DNA of 64,000 bases from NCBI GenBank assembly GCA_965238045.1, contig CBDEGU010000002.1, positions 62,001-126,000 of the forward strand, read 5' to 3'. The DNA is from CBDEGU01 sp965238045 (GTDB lineage Bacteria > Acidobacteriota > Terriglobia > Bryobacterales > UBA6623). The position numbers and the translations under genes are program-made. Shown here one piece after another: positions 27,258 to 35,769 of this stretch. How positions within the stretch are numbered: position 1 is the first letter of the stretch; each line of letters starts with the position of its first letter. A model generated the notes under the pieces. That model searched no databases and was not told the origin of the DNA. It worked only from the letters and a program-made list of their open reading frames with translations.

Positions 27258-27656
27258 ATGGCAAAAGCGAAAAGCGGCAAGAAGAAGGGTAGAAGCAGAA
27301 CACGCAAGAATGTTCCCGCTGCCGTGGTCAGCATTCAGGCAACATTCAACAACACCCTCATCACCATTAGCGATCCGAATGGAAACGTGATCGCCTGGTC
27401 GAGTGCCGGTTCGCTCGGGTTCCGCGGTTCGCAGAAGGGCACGCCGTTTGCCGCCCAGCAGGCGTCGCTGGCGGCAGCCAAAGCGGCCAGGGAGCACGGC
27501 GTCCGCGAAGTGCGAGTGAGGGTGAAAGGCCCCGGCGCTGGACGGGAATCGGCCGTCAGGGCGCTGGCGACCGTTGGAATTACCGTTCGAAGCATTCGCG
27601 ACGTCACGCCGATTCCCCACAATGGGTGCCGGCCTCCGAAAAAGAGACGCGTCTGA
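27258..27656 (+). CDS. rpsK: 30S ribosomal protein S11
   Basis: A 132-residue S11 of the platform. VVSIQATFNNTLITISDPNG and RSIRDVTPIPHNGCRPPKKR are diagnostic. The ATG at 27258 is preceded by a GAGG site at normal distance; a TTG five codons upstream is less likely. Confidence 0.98.
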   Translation: MAKAKSGKKKGRSRTRKNVPAAVVSIQATFNNTLITISDPNGNVIAWSSAGSLGFRGSQKGTPFAAQQASLAAAKAAREHGVREVRVRVKGPGAGRESAVRALATVGITVRSIRDVTPIPHNGCRPPKKRRV

Positions 27657-27761
27657 GGGCTCGCCCGCCGGAGAGGCGCGGCGCGCGGGAAAAACTGGAT
27701 GACAGGCCACGGCGCCCGGCGCCGGGCCGGCGCGGAGATTAGGGATGAGGGATTAGAGAGC

Positions 27762-28397
27762 ATGGCACGATATCTTGGACCAGTTTGCCGCCTATGCCGG
27801 CGTGAAGGCATGAAGCTTTTCTTGAAAGGCGAGAGATGCTATGGCCCCAGTTGCGCCATCGAGAAGCGTAACTATTTTCCGGGCCAGCACGGCAAGACCG
27901 CCCGCCCGCGGAAGCTCATGGGCTATGGTTTGCAGCTCCGGGAAAAACAGCGCGTGAAGCGCGTCTATGGCGTGCTTGAGCGCCAGTTCCGCAAGTATTT
28001 CGCCAAGGCGTCCCATATGCAAGGAGTAGTTGGCGAGAACCTTCTTGCCTTGCTTGAGTGCAGACTCGACAACGTCGTGTTTCGCGCCGGCCTGGGAACC
28101 AGCCGCTCGCAGTCGCGGCAGATCGTGCGGCACGGCCACATTGAGGTGAACGGACGCAAGACCGATATTCCGTCATTCCAAGTCAGCCCCGGAGACGAGG
28201 TCAAAGTCCGTCCGTCGAGCCGTGAGCATGCCGGCGTGGCCGCCTCGGTCGAGGCCACGGCACACAGCCTCACGCCCGGCTGGATGGAAGTGGACCGGGA
28301 GAACCTGACGATTCGCGTGACCGGAACGCCGCGCCGCGACGAACTGGTTCAGATCCCGATCAACGAGCAGCTCATCGTCGAACTCTATTCGAGATAA
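27762..28397 (+). CDS. rpsD: 30S ribosomal protein S4, zinc type
   Basis: A 211-residue S4, a primary 16S-binding protein and, in E. coli, the alpha-operon repressor. The N-terminal zinc site uses two CxxC-like pairs (VCRLC and CYGPSC). The S4 RNA-binding domain follows (ECRLDNVVFRAGLGTSRSQ and RQIVRHGHIEVNG). The ATG at 27762 is chosen; upstream codons in frame lack similarity. Confidence 0.97.
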   Translation: MARYLGPVCRLCRREGMKLFLKGERCYGPSCAIEKRNYFPGQHGKTARPRKLMGYGLQLREKQRVKRVYGVLERQFRKYFAKASHMQGVVGENLLALLECRLDNVVFRAGLGTSRSQSRQIVRHGHIEVNGRKTDIPSFQVSPGDEVKVRPSSREHAGVAASVEATAHSLTPGWMEVDRENLTIRVTGTPRRDELVQIPINEQLIVELYSR

Positions 28398-28494
28398 CGG
28401 GCGGCCCATCGCCGCACCGGCTCAAACCCGGTCCGGCCCAGACATCTGAATTGCGAGTCACCAGAATCTAGAGTGAACCAGGGAGATCGACCCT

Positions 28495-29517
28495 ATGTGG
28501 AAAGGATTTCAAAAGCCAAAACGGCTGGCCGCCGATAGCGATTCGCTGAGCAATACCTACGGGAAATTCTCGGCCCAGCCCTTTGAACGAGGCTTCGGCA
28601 CCACCATCGGCAACTCGCTGCGCCGCGCCCTTCTCAGTTCGATCGAAGGAGCGGCCATCACCGCCGTGCGCATTGAGGGCATCGCCCACGAGTTCAGTCC
28701 GATTCCCGGCGTCGTGGAAGATGCCACCGACATTATTTTGAATCTGAAACAGATCCCGTTGAAGCTCCACAGCGAGGGCACTCGCACGATCCGGCTGCGG
28801 GCAACCGAACCCGGACCCGTCGTCAGCGGCGCGATCGAGGCCGACTCCGATGTCGCCATCCTCGACCCCGATGTTCACCTCGCCACCATCAGCGAGGGCG
28901 GCATCCTGGATATCGAGATGCGCGTCAAGCTCGGACGAGGATATGTCAGCGCCGAGAAGAATTTCGACGAGGATCTCGCCCTCGGCTACATTCCCATCGA
29001 CGCGGTCCATTCGCCGGTGCGGAAAGTCAACTTCTCGGTCGAGGCTGCCCGGCTGGGCCAGATGACCGACTACGACAAGCTGACCATGGAGGTCTGGAGC
29101 AACGGCGCGGTCACGCCCCAAGACGCGATCGGACTCGCGGCCAAGCTGCTGAAAGACCACATGACCATCTTCATCAACTTTGAAGAGGAAGTGGCCGCCG
29201 AGGAAGTGCCGGCCGAAGCCGGCGCCGACCAGTTTCAGGAGTACCTCAATCGCTCGGTCGAGGAACTCGAACTCAGCGTTCGTTCCTACAACTGTCTCAA
29301 GAACGCCAATATCCAGACCATCGGCGACCTGGTCGTGCGTTCCGAATCCGACATGCTCAAGACCAAGAATTTCGGCCGTAAGTCACTTACCGAGATTCGG
29401 GAAATCCTCACATCCATGGGTTTGTCGCTGGGCATGCGGTTCGATGAACAGGGCCGGCTCGTGCCGCCGCCCAGCGCCGAGCCTGGCGAGGCGGGCGACA
29501 GCATCCCAGCACTTTAG
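28495..29517 (+). CDS. rpoA: DNA-directed RNA polymerase subunit alpha
   Basis: A 340-residue subunit. The N-terminal dimerisation domain (about 1-235) has ERGFGTTIGNSLRRALLSSI. A linker rich in Glu/Ala follows, then the C-terminal DNA- and activator-binding domain (about 250-315) with LELSVRSYNCLKNANI and TIGDLVV, then FGRKSLTEI. The Pro/Ala tail ends in IPAL. The gene is followed by a 21-bp tandem repeat that supplies the rplQ ribosome site. Confidence 0.98.
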   Translation: MWKGFQKPKRLAADSDSLSNTYGKFSAQPFERGFGTTIGNSLRRALLSSIEGAAITAVRIEGIAHEFSPIPGVVEDATDIILNLKQIPLKLHSEGTRTIRLRATEPGPVVSGAIEADSDVAILDPDVHLATISEGGILDIEMRVKLGRGYVSAEKNFDEDLALGYIPIDAVHSPVRKVNFSVEAARLGQMTDYDKLTMEVWSNGAVTPQDAIGLAAKLLKDHMTIFINFEEEVAAEEVPAEAGADQFQEYLNRSVEELELSVRSYNCLKNANIQTIGDLVVRSESDMLKTKNFGRKSLTEIREILTSMGLSLGMRFDEQGRLVPPPSAEPGEAGDSIPAL

Positions 29518-29518
29518 G

Positions 29519-29568
29519 TTAGGGAGTCGGCGCTTCAGATTAGGGAGCCAGTGCTTCAGATTAGGGAG
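29519..29568 (+). repeat. 21-bp tandem repeat between rpoA and rplQ
   Basis: TTAGGGAG recurs at 29519, 29540 and 29561, an exact 21-base period, with GCTTCAGATTAGGGAG shared by the last two units. The last GGGAG lies 8 bases before the rplQ GTG and serves as its ribosome site, so the array has duplicated Shine-Dalgarno-like sequences. Confidence 0.85.
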
Positions 29569-29576
29569 ATAGAGCA

Positions 29577-30044
29577 GTGCGGCACAGAAAAGGCGGATTC
29601 AAACTTCAGCGCGATGGCTCGGCCCGGCGGGCCCTGTTTCGCGGACTCGCCACCTCCATCATTCTCGAGGATCGTGTCGTCACGACGGTCGCCAAGGCCA
29701 AGGCCGTCCGCCCCATCGTCGAGAAGATGATCACGCTGGGAAAGAAAGACACACTTCACAGCCGGCGCCAGGCAGCGGCCTTCCTGCAAACTCCGGCCGC
29801 CGTCCAGAAACTCTTTGATACCGTGGCGCCGCGGCTTTCTCAGCGCGAAGGCGGCTATACTCGCATCGTCCGGCTCGGTCCCCGTCAGGGGGATGGCGCC
29901 GAGCAAGCGATGATCGAAATCCTCGGCTCCGAACTGAAAAAGCGCGCCGAAGAACGCCGCAAACGCCGTGAAGAACGCCTGAAACAGCAGCAGGCCGAAG
30001 CCGAAGCCGGAGGCGAAGAGCCGCCGGCCGCCGAAAAGTCCTAG
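29577..30044 (+). CDS. rplQ: 50S ribosomal protein L17 with charged C-terminal tail
   Basis: A 155-residue L17 at the tunnel exit. The core (1-120) is normal: MRHRKGGFKLQRDGSARRAL and LEDRVVTTVAKAKAVRP. Residues 121-155 are an extra tail, first Lys/Arg/Glu-rich and helical, then acidic (EAGGEEPPAAEKS). The start is GTG. It is the last gene of the superoperon. Confidence 0.97.
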   Translation: MRHRKGGFKLQRDGSARRALFRGLATSIILEDRVVTTVAKAKAVRPIVEKMITLGKKDTLHSRRQAAAFLQTPAAVQKLFDTVAPRLSQREGGYTRIVRLGPRQGDGAEQAMIEILGSELKKRAEERRKRREERLKQQQAEAEAGGEEPPAAEKS

Positions 30045-30062
30045 CCCTCCGGGCTGCTGTTT
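30043..30062 (+). terminator. weak stem-loop after rplQ
   Basis: AGCCC pairs with GGGCT around a 3-base loop, overlapping the rplQ stop codon and followed by GCTGTTTGCC. Short stem and poor T-run make it a weak terminator; read-through into the next gene, 42 bases away, is likely. Confidence 0.3.
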
Positions 30063-30086
30063 GCCTTGCTCGACTAGAATGGGACT

Positions 30087-31115
30087 ATGCGCGTGAAGGA
30101 GTTCTTTCTCTCTCTGATCACGCTCCTGCTCCTCTGCGCCTGCGGTTCGCGGGCGGCCGATGGAGTCGCTGCCTCGGTGGACGGTTACATAATCACAAGT
30201 GTCGAACTCGACAGGTACTACCACAGTCAGGATATTGATTCTCCCGGCCTTCCCACTCAGGACGAAGAGCGTACCCTACGCCTCAACCTGCTTCGCGAAT
30301 TGATCGACCGCCAAATTCTCCTCGGCCGCGCCGAACGGCTCGGGCTGCTCGCCGTCGATGCCGAGGTCGACAAGCGCTTCGAGGACTATCGCTCGCCCTA
30401 CGGGACCGGTGACCAGTTCCGAGAGCATTTGCGGGAACAAAACCTCACTGTCGGGCAACTCAGAAACGAACTTCGCCGCACCCTGACGGTCGAGAAGCTC
30501 TTTCAGCGGGAGATCAGATCGAAGCTCTCGGTCGAAGAAGCGGAAATGAGGGCTTACTATGAACAGAACAAAGCCCGCTTTCACGTTCCCGAACAGCAGG
30601 TTCACGTCGCCTGGATTCGCGTCACCGCCGCCAAGGAAACACCGGTTCCGAATCGTCGAAACGATGACGCCACCGGTATGGAGGAGGCGCGCCGGAAAAT
30701 TGATATGATCGAGGCCCGCCTGCGCAATGGAGAGGAGTTTTCGGTCCTCGCCCAGGACTATTCCGAAGACCCGGTCTCGACCGCGAGCGGCGGCGACATC
30801 GGCTTCTTTCCTCAGTCCTCGCTGGAACAGATCGACTTGACGCTTCGCCGCGTGGTCGCCTCACTTGCCCCCGGGGAAATCTCGCCCGTGCTTCGCAGCG
30901 GCCAGGAATACCAGATCGTCAAACTGTTTTCGCGTGAAGAGGCCGGACAGCGCCAGTACTCCGATCCGCGCGTCCAGCAATCGGTGCGCGACACGCTTCT
31001 GAACAAGAAGGACCGCCTTCTGCGCGCCGCCTATCTTGAGATGGCGCGGAACCAGGCCAAGATCGAAAACTATCTAGCGCGCGAAGTCCTGCGGAACTTC
31101 GGCGTCCCAGATTGA
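30087..31115 (+). CDS. SurA/PrsA-like parvulin peptidyl-prolyl isomerase lipoprotein
   Basis: A 342-residue envelope protein. It has a lipoprotein signal peptide with the box LCAC (C19), a SurA-type N-terminal helical chaperone region (about 25-150, with LIDRQILLGRAERLG), and one parvulin domain (about 165-280) with FSVLAQDYSEDPVSTASGGDIGF in it (family signature SEDP..AS.GGDLGF) and a late EYQIVKL strand. It likely helps fold secreted or outer-membrane proteins. It follows the ribosomal operon by 42 bases, so it may be co-transcribed. Confidence 0.88.
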   Translation: MRVKEFFLSLITLLLLCACGSRAADGVAASVDGYIITSVELDRYYHSQDIDSPGLPTQDEERTLRLNLLRELIDRQILLGRAERLGLLAVDAEVDKRFEDYRSPYGTGDQFREHLREQNLTVGQLRNELRRTLTVEKLFQREIRSKLSVEEAEMRAYYEQNKARFHVPEQQVHVAWIRVTAAKETPVPNRRNDDATGMEEARRKIDMIEARLRNGEEFSVLAQDYSEDPVSTASGGDIGFFPQSSLEQIDLTLRRVVASLAPGEISPVLRSGQEYQIVKLFSREEAGQRQYSDPRVQQSVRDTLLNKKDRLLRAAYLEMARNQAKIENYLAREVLRNFGVPD

Positions 31116-31268
31116 AACTCGCCGAAGTCCTTTCCTCCCCGCCGCCACGAACCCGATTCCTTGTTTCCACCCCGGGGGACATTTCTATTGGGCGTTGACA
31201 CGGGCGAGCCGCGCTCTCGCGCCCTGTCCGCTAAACTTGTAAGCTCTGTTCCCTTTCAGAAAAACACC

Positions 31269-34142
31269 ATGACCCGCTTACTCTGGGCCGCGACCGCCTG
31301 CGCCGTCTGCCTCTGTTGCGATGGCTGTTCTTTCCAAGATCCCGAATTCGATGGTCCCTTTCAGGTTCCGCGCGGGTTCGTCGTCGAGCCGCTGCTTCCC
31401 GAAGGACAAGTCGAAACCCTGATCCAGCTTACCTTCGACAGCCTTGGCCGGCCCGTCGTCTCCCGCGAACGAGGACATCCCACGATTCTCTTCGACAACG
31501 ACGGCGACGGCGTCTTCGAATCCGAGAAGATCTTTAGCGACAGGATCACCACCGCCCACGGACTTTGGTTCGACGGTCCGGTGCTCTACGCCACCGCGAA
31601 AGATTCCGAAACCGGCGAGACGGGTCTGTTCAAGATGGAAGATACTGATGGCGACGGCCAGGCCGACACCTTCGAGAAACTGCATAATTACACCGGGCCG
31701 ATCGGCGAACACGGCCCGCATGACATTCGCCGCGGTCCCGATGGTCACCCCAGCGTCATGCTCGGCAACCACACCTTCGTCCCGCCCGAGTGGATCGATC
31801 CCCTCTCGCCGCTCGGCAACTACCGCGAATCGCAATTGCTCCCGCGCTACATGGACGCCCGCGGGCACGCCGTCGGCATCATGGCGCCCGGCGGCACGCT
31901 CTGGCGACTGAGACTCGGTCGCCAGCGGTATTCGCTGCTAGCGGGCGGATTCCGCAACGCCTTCAACCATGCCTACGACAGCCAGGGGGATCTGTTCACC
32001 TTCGACAGCGACATGGAGTGGGACGTCAACATGCCCTGGTACCGCGGCGTGCGCTCGCTGCACGCCGTCCCGGGCGGCGACTACGGCTGGCGCACCGGCT
32101 CGGGCAAATTCCCGCCCTATTTTCTCGACAGTCTGCCGGCGGTCTCCGACCTCGGCCGCGGCTCTCCGGTCGGCGTGGAGTTCTATCACCACGCCGCCTA
32201 CCCCGGTGACTACTTCGACAGCTTTCTCCAGGCCGACTGGTCGCGCGGCCGGATCGTGCTCACCAAGATGCTCCGCGACGGCGCAACCTACCGGCCGGCC
32301 CAAGAGGCGGTCAACTTCGTCTACGGCGAGCCGCTCAACGTTACCGACCTCGAAGTCGGACCCGACGGCATGGTCTACTTCACGATGGGCGGACGCGACA
32401 CCTCCGGCGGGTTCTACCGCATCGCCTATCGCGGCAACCGCGGCAATTCCAGGTGGCGATTGACCAAGGGAATCTGGGCCGCGATTCGCCAGCCGCAGCC
32501 GCTCTCGAGCTGGGGGTATGCCTCGCTCGAGAAGATCAAGAAATCGCTCGGGGATGGATGGGGAGCAGACCTCCGCCGCGTGGCGCTCGAGGGTTCGAGC
32601 CGCTCGGCCGACCGTGTGCGGGCGCTGATGCTGCTGCAACGCCACGGCCCGAAACCCAACGCCGGGCTCCTGCGCCCGCTCAGCAAAGACTCCGATCCGC
32701 TCGTTCGCGCCGCGGCGATGTACGTTGTCGGCCAGCACGGCAGCGACCGCGCCAAGGCGATTGCCGCCGGCGGGGTCGCCGACTCCGACCCCTTCGTCCG
32801 CCGCCGCGCCGCCGAGGCCCTCGTGCGCATGGGACTGCGGGCCGATGAGCCGAGTTTCGCGCCGGCCGGCGATCTCTACGCTCTGCTCAACGATCGTGAT
32901 CGTTTTGTCCGCTTCGCCGGGCGCGTCGCCATTGAGCGAACCCCGCGCGAGCAGTGGCGGAACTTGGTGTTTGAGGAAGAAAACCCGCTGGGCGCGATCG
33001 AGGGACTTGTGGCCTTGATCCGGACCGTCCACCCTAGCCCAGGCCAGCCCGATGAGTTCGCCTCGCTCCAGCAGCGGGCGCTTCAATTACTCGGCCGCGA
33101 TGGGCTCTCCGCCGAGAACGCGCTGCGCGCGCTGCGGGCCTTTCATCTCTCGTGCTCGGAGGCGCAAGACGGCTGCCCGCCGGAGGTCCGTCATCAGGCC
33201 TATGAAATCGCCGCCTCGCGCTTTCCCGCGCCCGACGAGCGCCTGAATCGCGAATACGCCCGCACGATGGCCTATGCCGATGAGTCGGCGGCGATCGAGC
33301 CCATTCTCGACGCGATGCCGCCGGGTGATGAGAATCAGCAATTGCAGATTCACTATATCTACTGTCTGCGTTCGATCAAAACCGGCTGGACCGCGCCACA
33401 AAAGAAACAGCTCCTCTCCTGGTTTGGAAAGGCGCTCCAGTGGAGAGGCGGCGCCAGCTTCCCCGGTTTCATCAATCGCCTCTTCGACTCTTCGCTGGAA
33501 TTCTTCGACGAGACCGAAAAGCAAGCAGCCTACGCCGCCATCCCGGCCCTTGCGCCGATCGAAGATCTCCAGGCCGCTGGCCGAACCAAGAAGGGGAGCA
33601 AGTACGTCCCCGCGCGCGTCTTCGAACGGGTAGGGCACAAGTCAAGCGCTCTGAGCGAACAAGAAATCTATGAGCACACTCTCCTGAGCCCGATGATTGG
33701 ACGGGCCGATGCCCGCAGGGGTTTGGAGATTTTCGAAGATCAATGCGGCCGCTGTCACCGCTTCGGCGACGCCGGCAAGGACTACGGCCCCGACCTCACC
33801 ACGCTGGCCAACCGCTTCCAGCGCGCCGACATTCTTGAGGCCATTCTCTGGCCGTCGCGAACGATCTCCGACCAGTACCGCTCCCATATTATCGAGACGA
33901 AGAACAACGACCTGCTCGATGGACTGATTCTTAGCGAGGATGACGACAAACTGGTCATCATGCTGCCCGAGGAAGACCGGCCCTTGTCGATCGCGAAATC
34001 CCAAATCACCCAGCGGCGCATCTCGTCGGTCTCGGGCATGCCCGACAGACTGCTCGACGAGTACGGCTTGGACCAGATCGCCGACCTGCTGGCCTACTTG
34101 CAGTCTCGTCCTCAAGAGGAAGCGGCCAACTCGGCAAACTAA
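31269..34142 (+). CDS. secreted PVC-type heme protein with HEAT-like repeats
   Basis: A 957-residue protein. After an export signal (residues about 1-20, Cys-rich end) comes a beta-propeller-like sorbosone-dehydrogenase-related domain (about 35-420) that includes GLWFDGPVLYATAKDSETG. It is followed by a helical HEAT-type region (about 430-640), and a C-terminal cytochrome c domain with CGRCH at 826-830 and a possible Met ligand in SGMPD near 924. This architecture is the membrane-bound dehydrogenase/heme-binding family abundant in Planctomycetes, Verrucomicrobia and Acidobacteriota. Oxidation of a sugar or polyol is inferred from the fold. The ATG at 31269 is chosen because a signal sequence follows; the frame is open to 31161. 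Confidence 0.87.
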   Translation: MTRLLWAATACAVCLCCDGCSFQDPEFDGPFQVPRGFVVEPLLPEGQVETLIQLTFDSLGRPVVSRERGHPTILFDNDGDGVFESEKIFSDRITTAHGLWFDGPVLYATAKDSETGETGLFKMEDTDGDGQADTFEKLHNYTGPIGEHGPHDIRRGPDGHPSVMLGNHTFVPPEWIDPLSPLGNYRESQLLPRYMDARGHAVGIMAPGGTLWRLRLGRQRYSLLAGGFRNAFNHAYDSQGDLFTFDSDMEWDVNMPWYRGVRSLHAVPGGDYGWRTGSGKFPPYFLDSLPAVSDLGRGSPVGVEFYHHAAYPGDYFDSFLQADWSRGRIVLTKMLRDGATYRPAQEAVNFVYGEPLNVTDLEVGPDGMVYFTMGGRDTSGGFYRIAYRGNRGNSRWRLTKGIWAAIRQPQPLSSWGYASLEKIKKSLGDGWGADLRRVALEGSSRSADRVRALMLLQRHGPKPNAGLLRPLSKDSDPLVRAAAMYVVGQHGSDRAKAIAAGGVADSDPFVRRRAAEALVRMGLRADEPSFAPAGDLYALLNDRDRFVRFAGRVAIERTPREQWRNLVFEEENPLGAIEGLVALIRTVHPSPGQPDEFASLQQRALQLLGRDGLSAENALRALRAFHLSCSEAQDGCPPEVRHQAYEIAASRFPAPDERLNREYARTMAYADESAAIEPILDAMPPGDENQQLQIHYIYCLRSIKTGWTAPQKKQLLSWFGKALQWRGGASFPGFINRLFDSSLEFFDETEKQAAYAAIPALAPIEDLQAAGRTKKGSKYVPARVFERVGHKSSALSEQEIYEHTLLSPMIGRADARRGLEIFEDQCGRCHRFGDAGKDYGPDLTTLANRFQRADILEAILWPSRTISDQYRSHIIETKNNDLLDGLILSEDDDKLVIMLPEEDRPLSIAKSQITQRRISSVSGMPDRLLDEYGLDQIADLLAYLQSRPQEEAANSAN

Positions 34143-34265
34143 GCCAGCTCGTGAAAATGCCAGCCGCCAAGATGCAGGACCGCGGATGTAACGCCGCGGC
34201 ACACCTCCTCCCCTCGGCCGTCTCCCCCCTCCCTCTGGGGCATGACTCCATGCTTTACTGAACCC

Positions 34266-35717
34266 ATGGCCTACAACGATCTGCGAGCGTTCATCACAGC
34301 GCTAGAAGAAAACGGCGAGCTCAAGCGCGTCACCGCCGAGATTGACCCGGTTCTCGAAATCGCCGAGCTGGCCGATCGCGCCGTAAAATCCGGAGGTCCG
34401 GCCCTGCTCTGTGAGAACCCCACCGGATACAGCATCCCCGTATTGATCAATGCCTTTGCCAGCATGCGGAAAATGGAACTGGCGCTCGAAGTCGATTCGA
34501 TCGATTCCATCGCCGCCCGCATCTCCGAATACGTTGCCATGAAGACTCCCGAGGGCCTGCTCGGCAAACTCAAGATGCTGCCCAAGCTGGCTGAAATGGG
34601 TTCCTTCTTCCCAAAGGAGGTCCGTACCGGCCCAGTCAAAGAGGTCATTAAGAAGGACGGTTTCTCCCTTCTCGACTACCCCGTGCTGCAATGCTGGCCC
34701 GGCGACGCGGGACGCTTCATTACTCTGCCGCTCGTCTTTACAAAGAACCCGGAAACGGGCAAGAGAAACGTGGGCGTCTACCGCATGCAGGTCTATGATG
34801 AGCGCTCGACCGGCATGCACTGGCAGACCCACAAACAGGGAGCAGAGCACTACCGACGCCGGCTTGCCTCGGGGAAAGAAGAACACATGGAAGTGGCCGT
34901 CGCGATCGGCGCCGATCCGGCCACCATGTTTTCCGGAATTCTGCCCCTCCCGCCTGATCTCGACGAGATGCTCTTCGCCGGATTCCTGCGCTCGAAACCC
35001 GTTGAACTCGTCAAGTGCGAGACCGTCGATCTCGAAGTGCCCGCTCACGCCGAGATCGTGCTCGAGGGTTACGTGACGCTCGGTGAGCTCAAGACCGAGG
35101 GTCCCTTCGGAGATCACACCGGTTTCTACTCACTCGAGGACGACTTCCCCGTCTTCCACGTCACCTGCGTCACGCAGCGCGAACGACCCATTTACGCGAC
35201 AACGATCGTTGGCCCGCCGCCGATGGAAGACTACTACATGGGCAAGGCCATCGAGCGCGCCTTCCTTCCCCTGATGCGATTGCAGATCCCCGAACTGGTT
35301 GACATCAACATGCCGGCCGAGGGCATCTTTCACAATTTGATGATCGTCTCGATCCGCAAGTCCTATCCGCTGCAAGCGCGAAAGGTGATGAACGCGGTTT
35401 GGGGCCTGGGTCAGGCGATGTTCACCAAGTGCATCGTCGTCGTGGATGACGATGTCGATATTCAGAACTTGAGCGAGGTCACCTGGAAGGTGCTCAACAA
35501 TATCGACCCGGAGCGCGATTTTCAGTTCACCATGGGACCGATCGATCAACTCGATCACTCCAGCCGCCTGCCCAACTATGGCTCGAAGGTCGGCATCGAC
35601 GCCACACGCAAATGGCCCGAAGAAGGTTTTCAGCGCCCCTGGCCCGGCGTCCTCAAAATGGACGCCAGCGTCAAGAAGCGCGTCGACGGAATCTGCAAAC
35701 AACTAGGAATCGGCTAG
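34266..35717 (+). CDS. UbiD family decarboxylase
   Basis: A 483-residue prenylated-FMN-dependent (de)carboxylase. MAYNDLRAFITALEENGELK, the PLVFTKNPETGKRN stretch, and PIYATTIVGPPPMEDYYMGK with KAIERAFLPLM are diagnostic of the UbiD fold. Members decarboxylate polyprenyl hydroxybenzoate, menaquinone precursors or aromatic acids. Sequence style (DYPVLQCWPGDAGRFITLP) resembles the broad UbiD/MqnP-like group found in menaquinone-futalosine organisms. The prFMN synthase UbiX is not encoded in this window. The ATG at 34266 is preferred over an upstream in-frame start at 34242. Confidence 0.92.
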   Translation: MAYNDLRAFITALEENGELKRVTAEIDPVLEIAELADRAVKSGGPALLCENPTGYSIPVLINAFASMRKMELALEVDSIDSIAARISEYVAMKTPEGLLGKLKMLPKLAEMGSFFPKEVRTGPVKEVIKKDGFSLLDYPVLQCWPGDAGRFITLPLVFTKNPETGKRNVGVYRMQVYDERSTGMHWQTHKQGAEHYRRRLASGKEEHMEVAVAIGADPATMFSGILPLPPDLDEMLFAGFLRSKPVELVKCETVDLEVPAHAEIVLEGYVTLGELKTEGPFGDHTGFYSLEDDFPVFHVTCVTQRERPIYATTIVGPPPMEDYYMGKAIERAFLPLMRLQIPELVDINMPAEGIFHNLMIVSIRKSYPLQARKVMNAVWGLGQAMFTKCIVVVDDDVDIQNLSEVTWKVLNNIDPERDFQFTMGPIDQLDHSSRLPNYGSKVGIDATRKWPEEGFQRPWPGVLKMDASVKKRVDGICKQLGIG

Positions 35718-35769
35718 CAGACCGTGGCATCGCCCGCGCCGGCACATCCCCGCCGCTCCCCCCCGCCCC

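Noticed and set aside
31195..31200. Perfect TTGACA upstream of the heme protein gene
   Set aside because: No -10 hexamer lies 16-18 bases downstream; the nearest A/T-rich hexamer is over 30 bases away.
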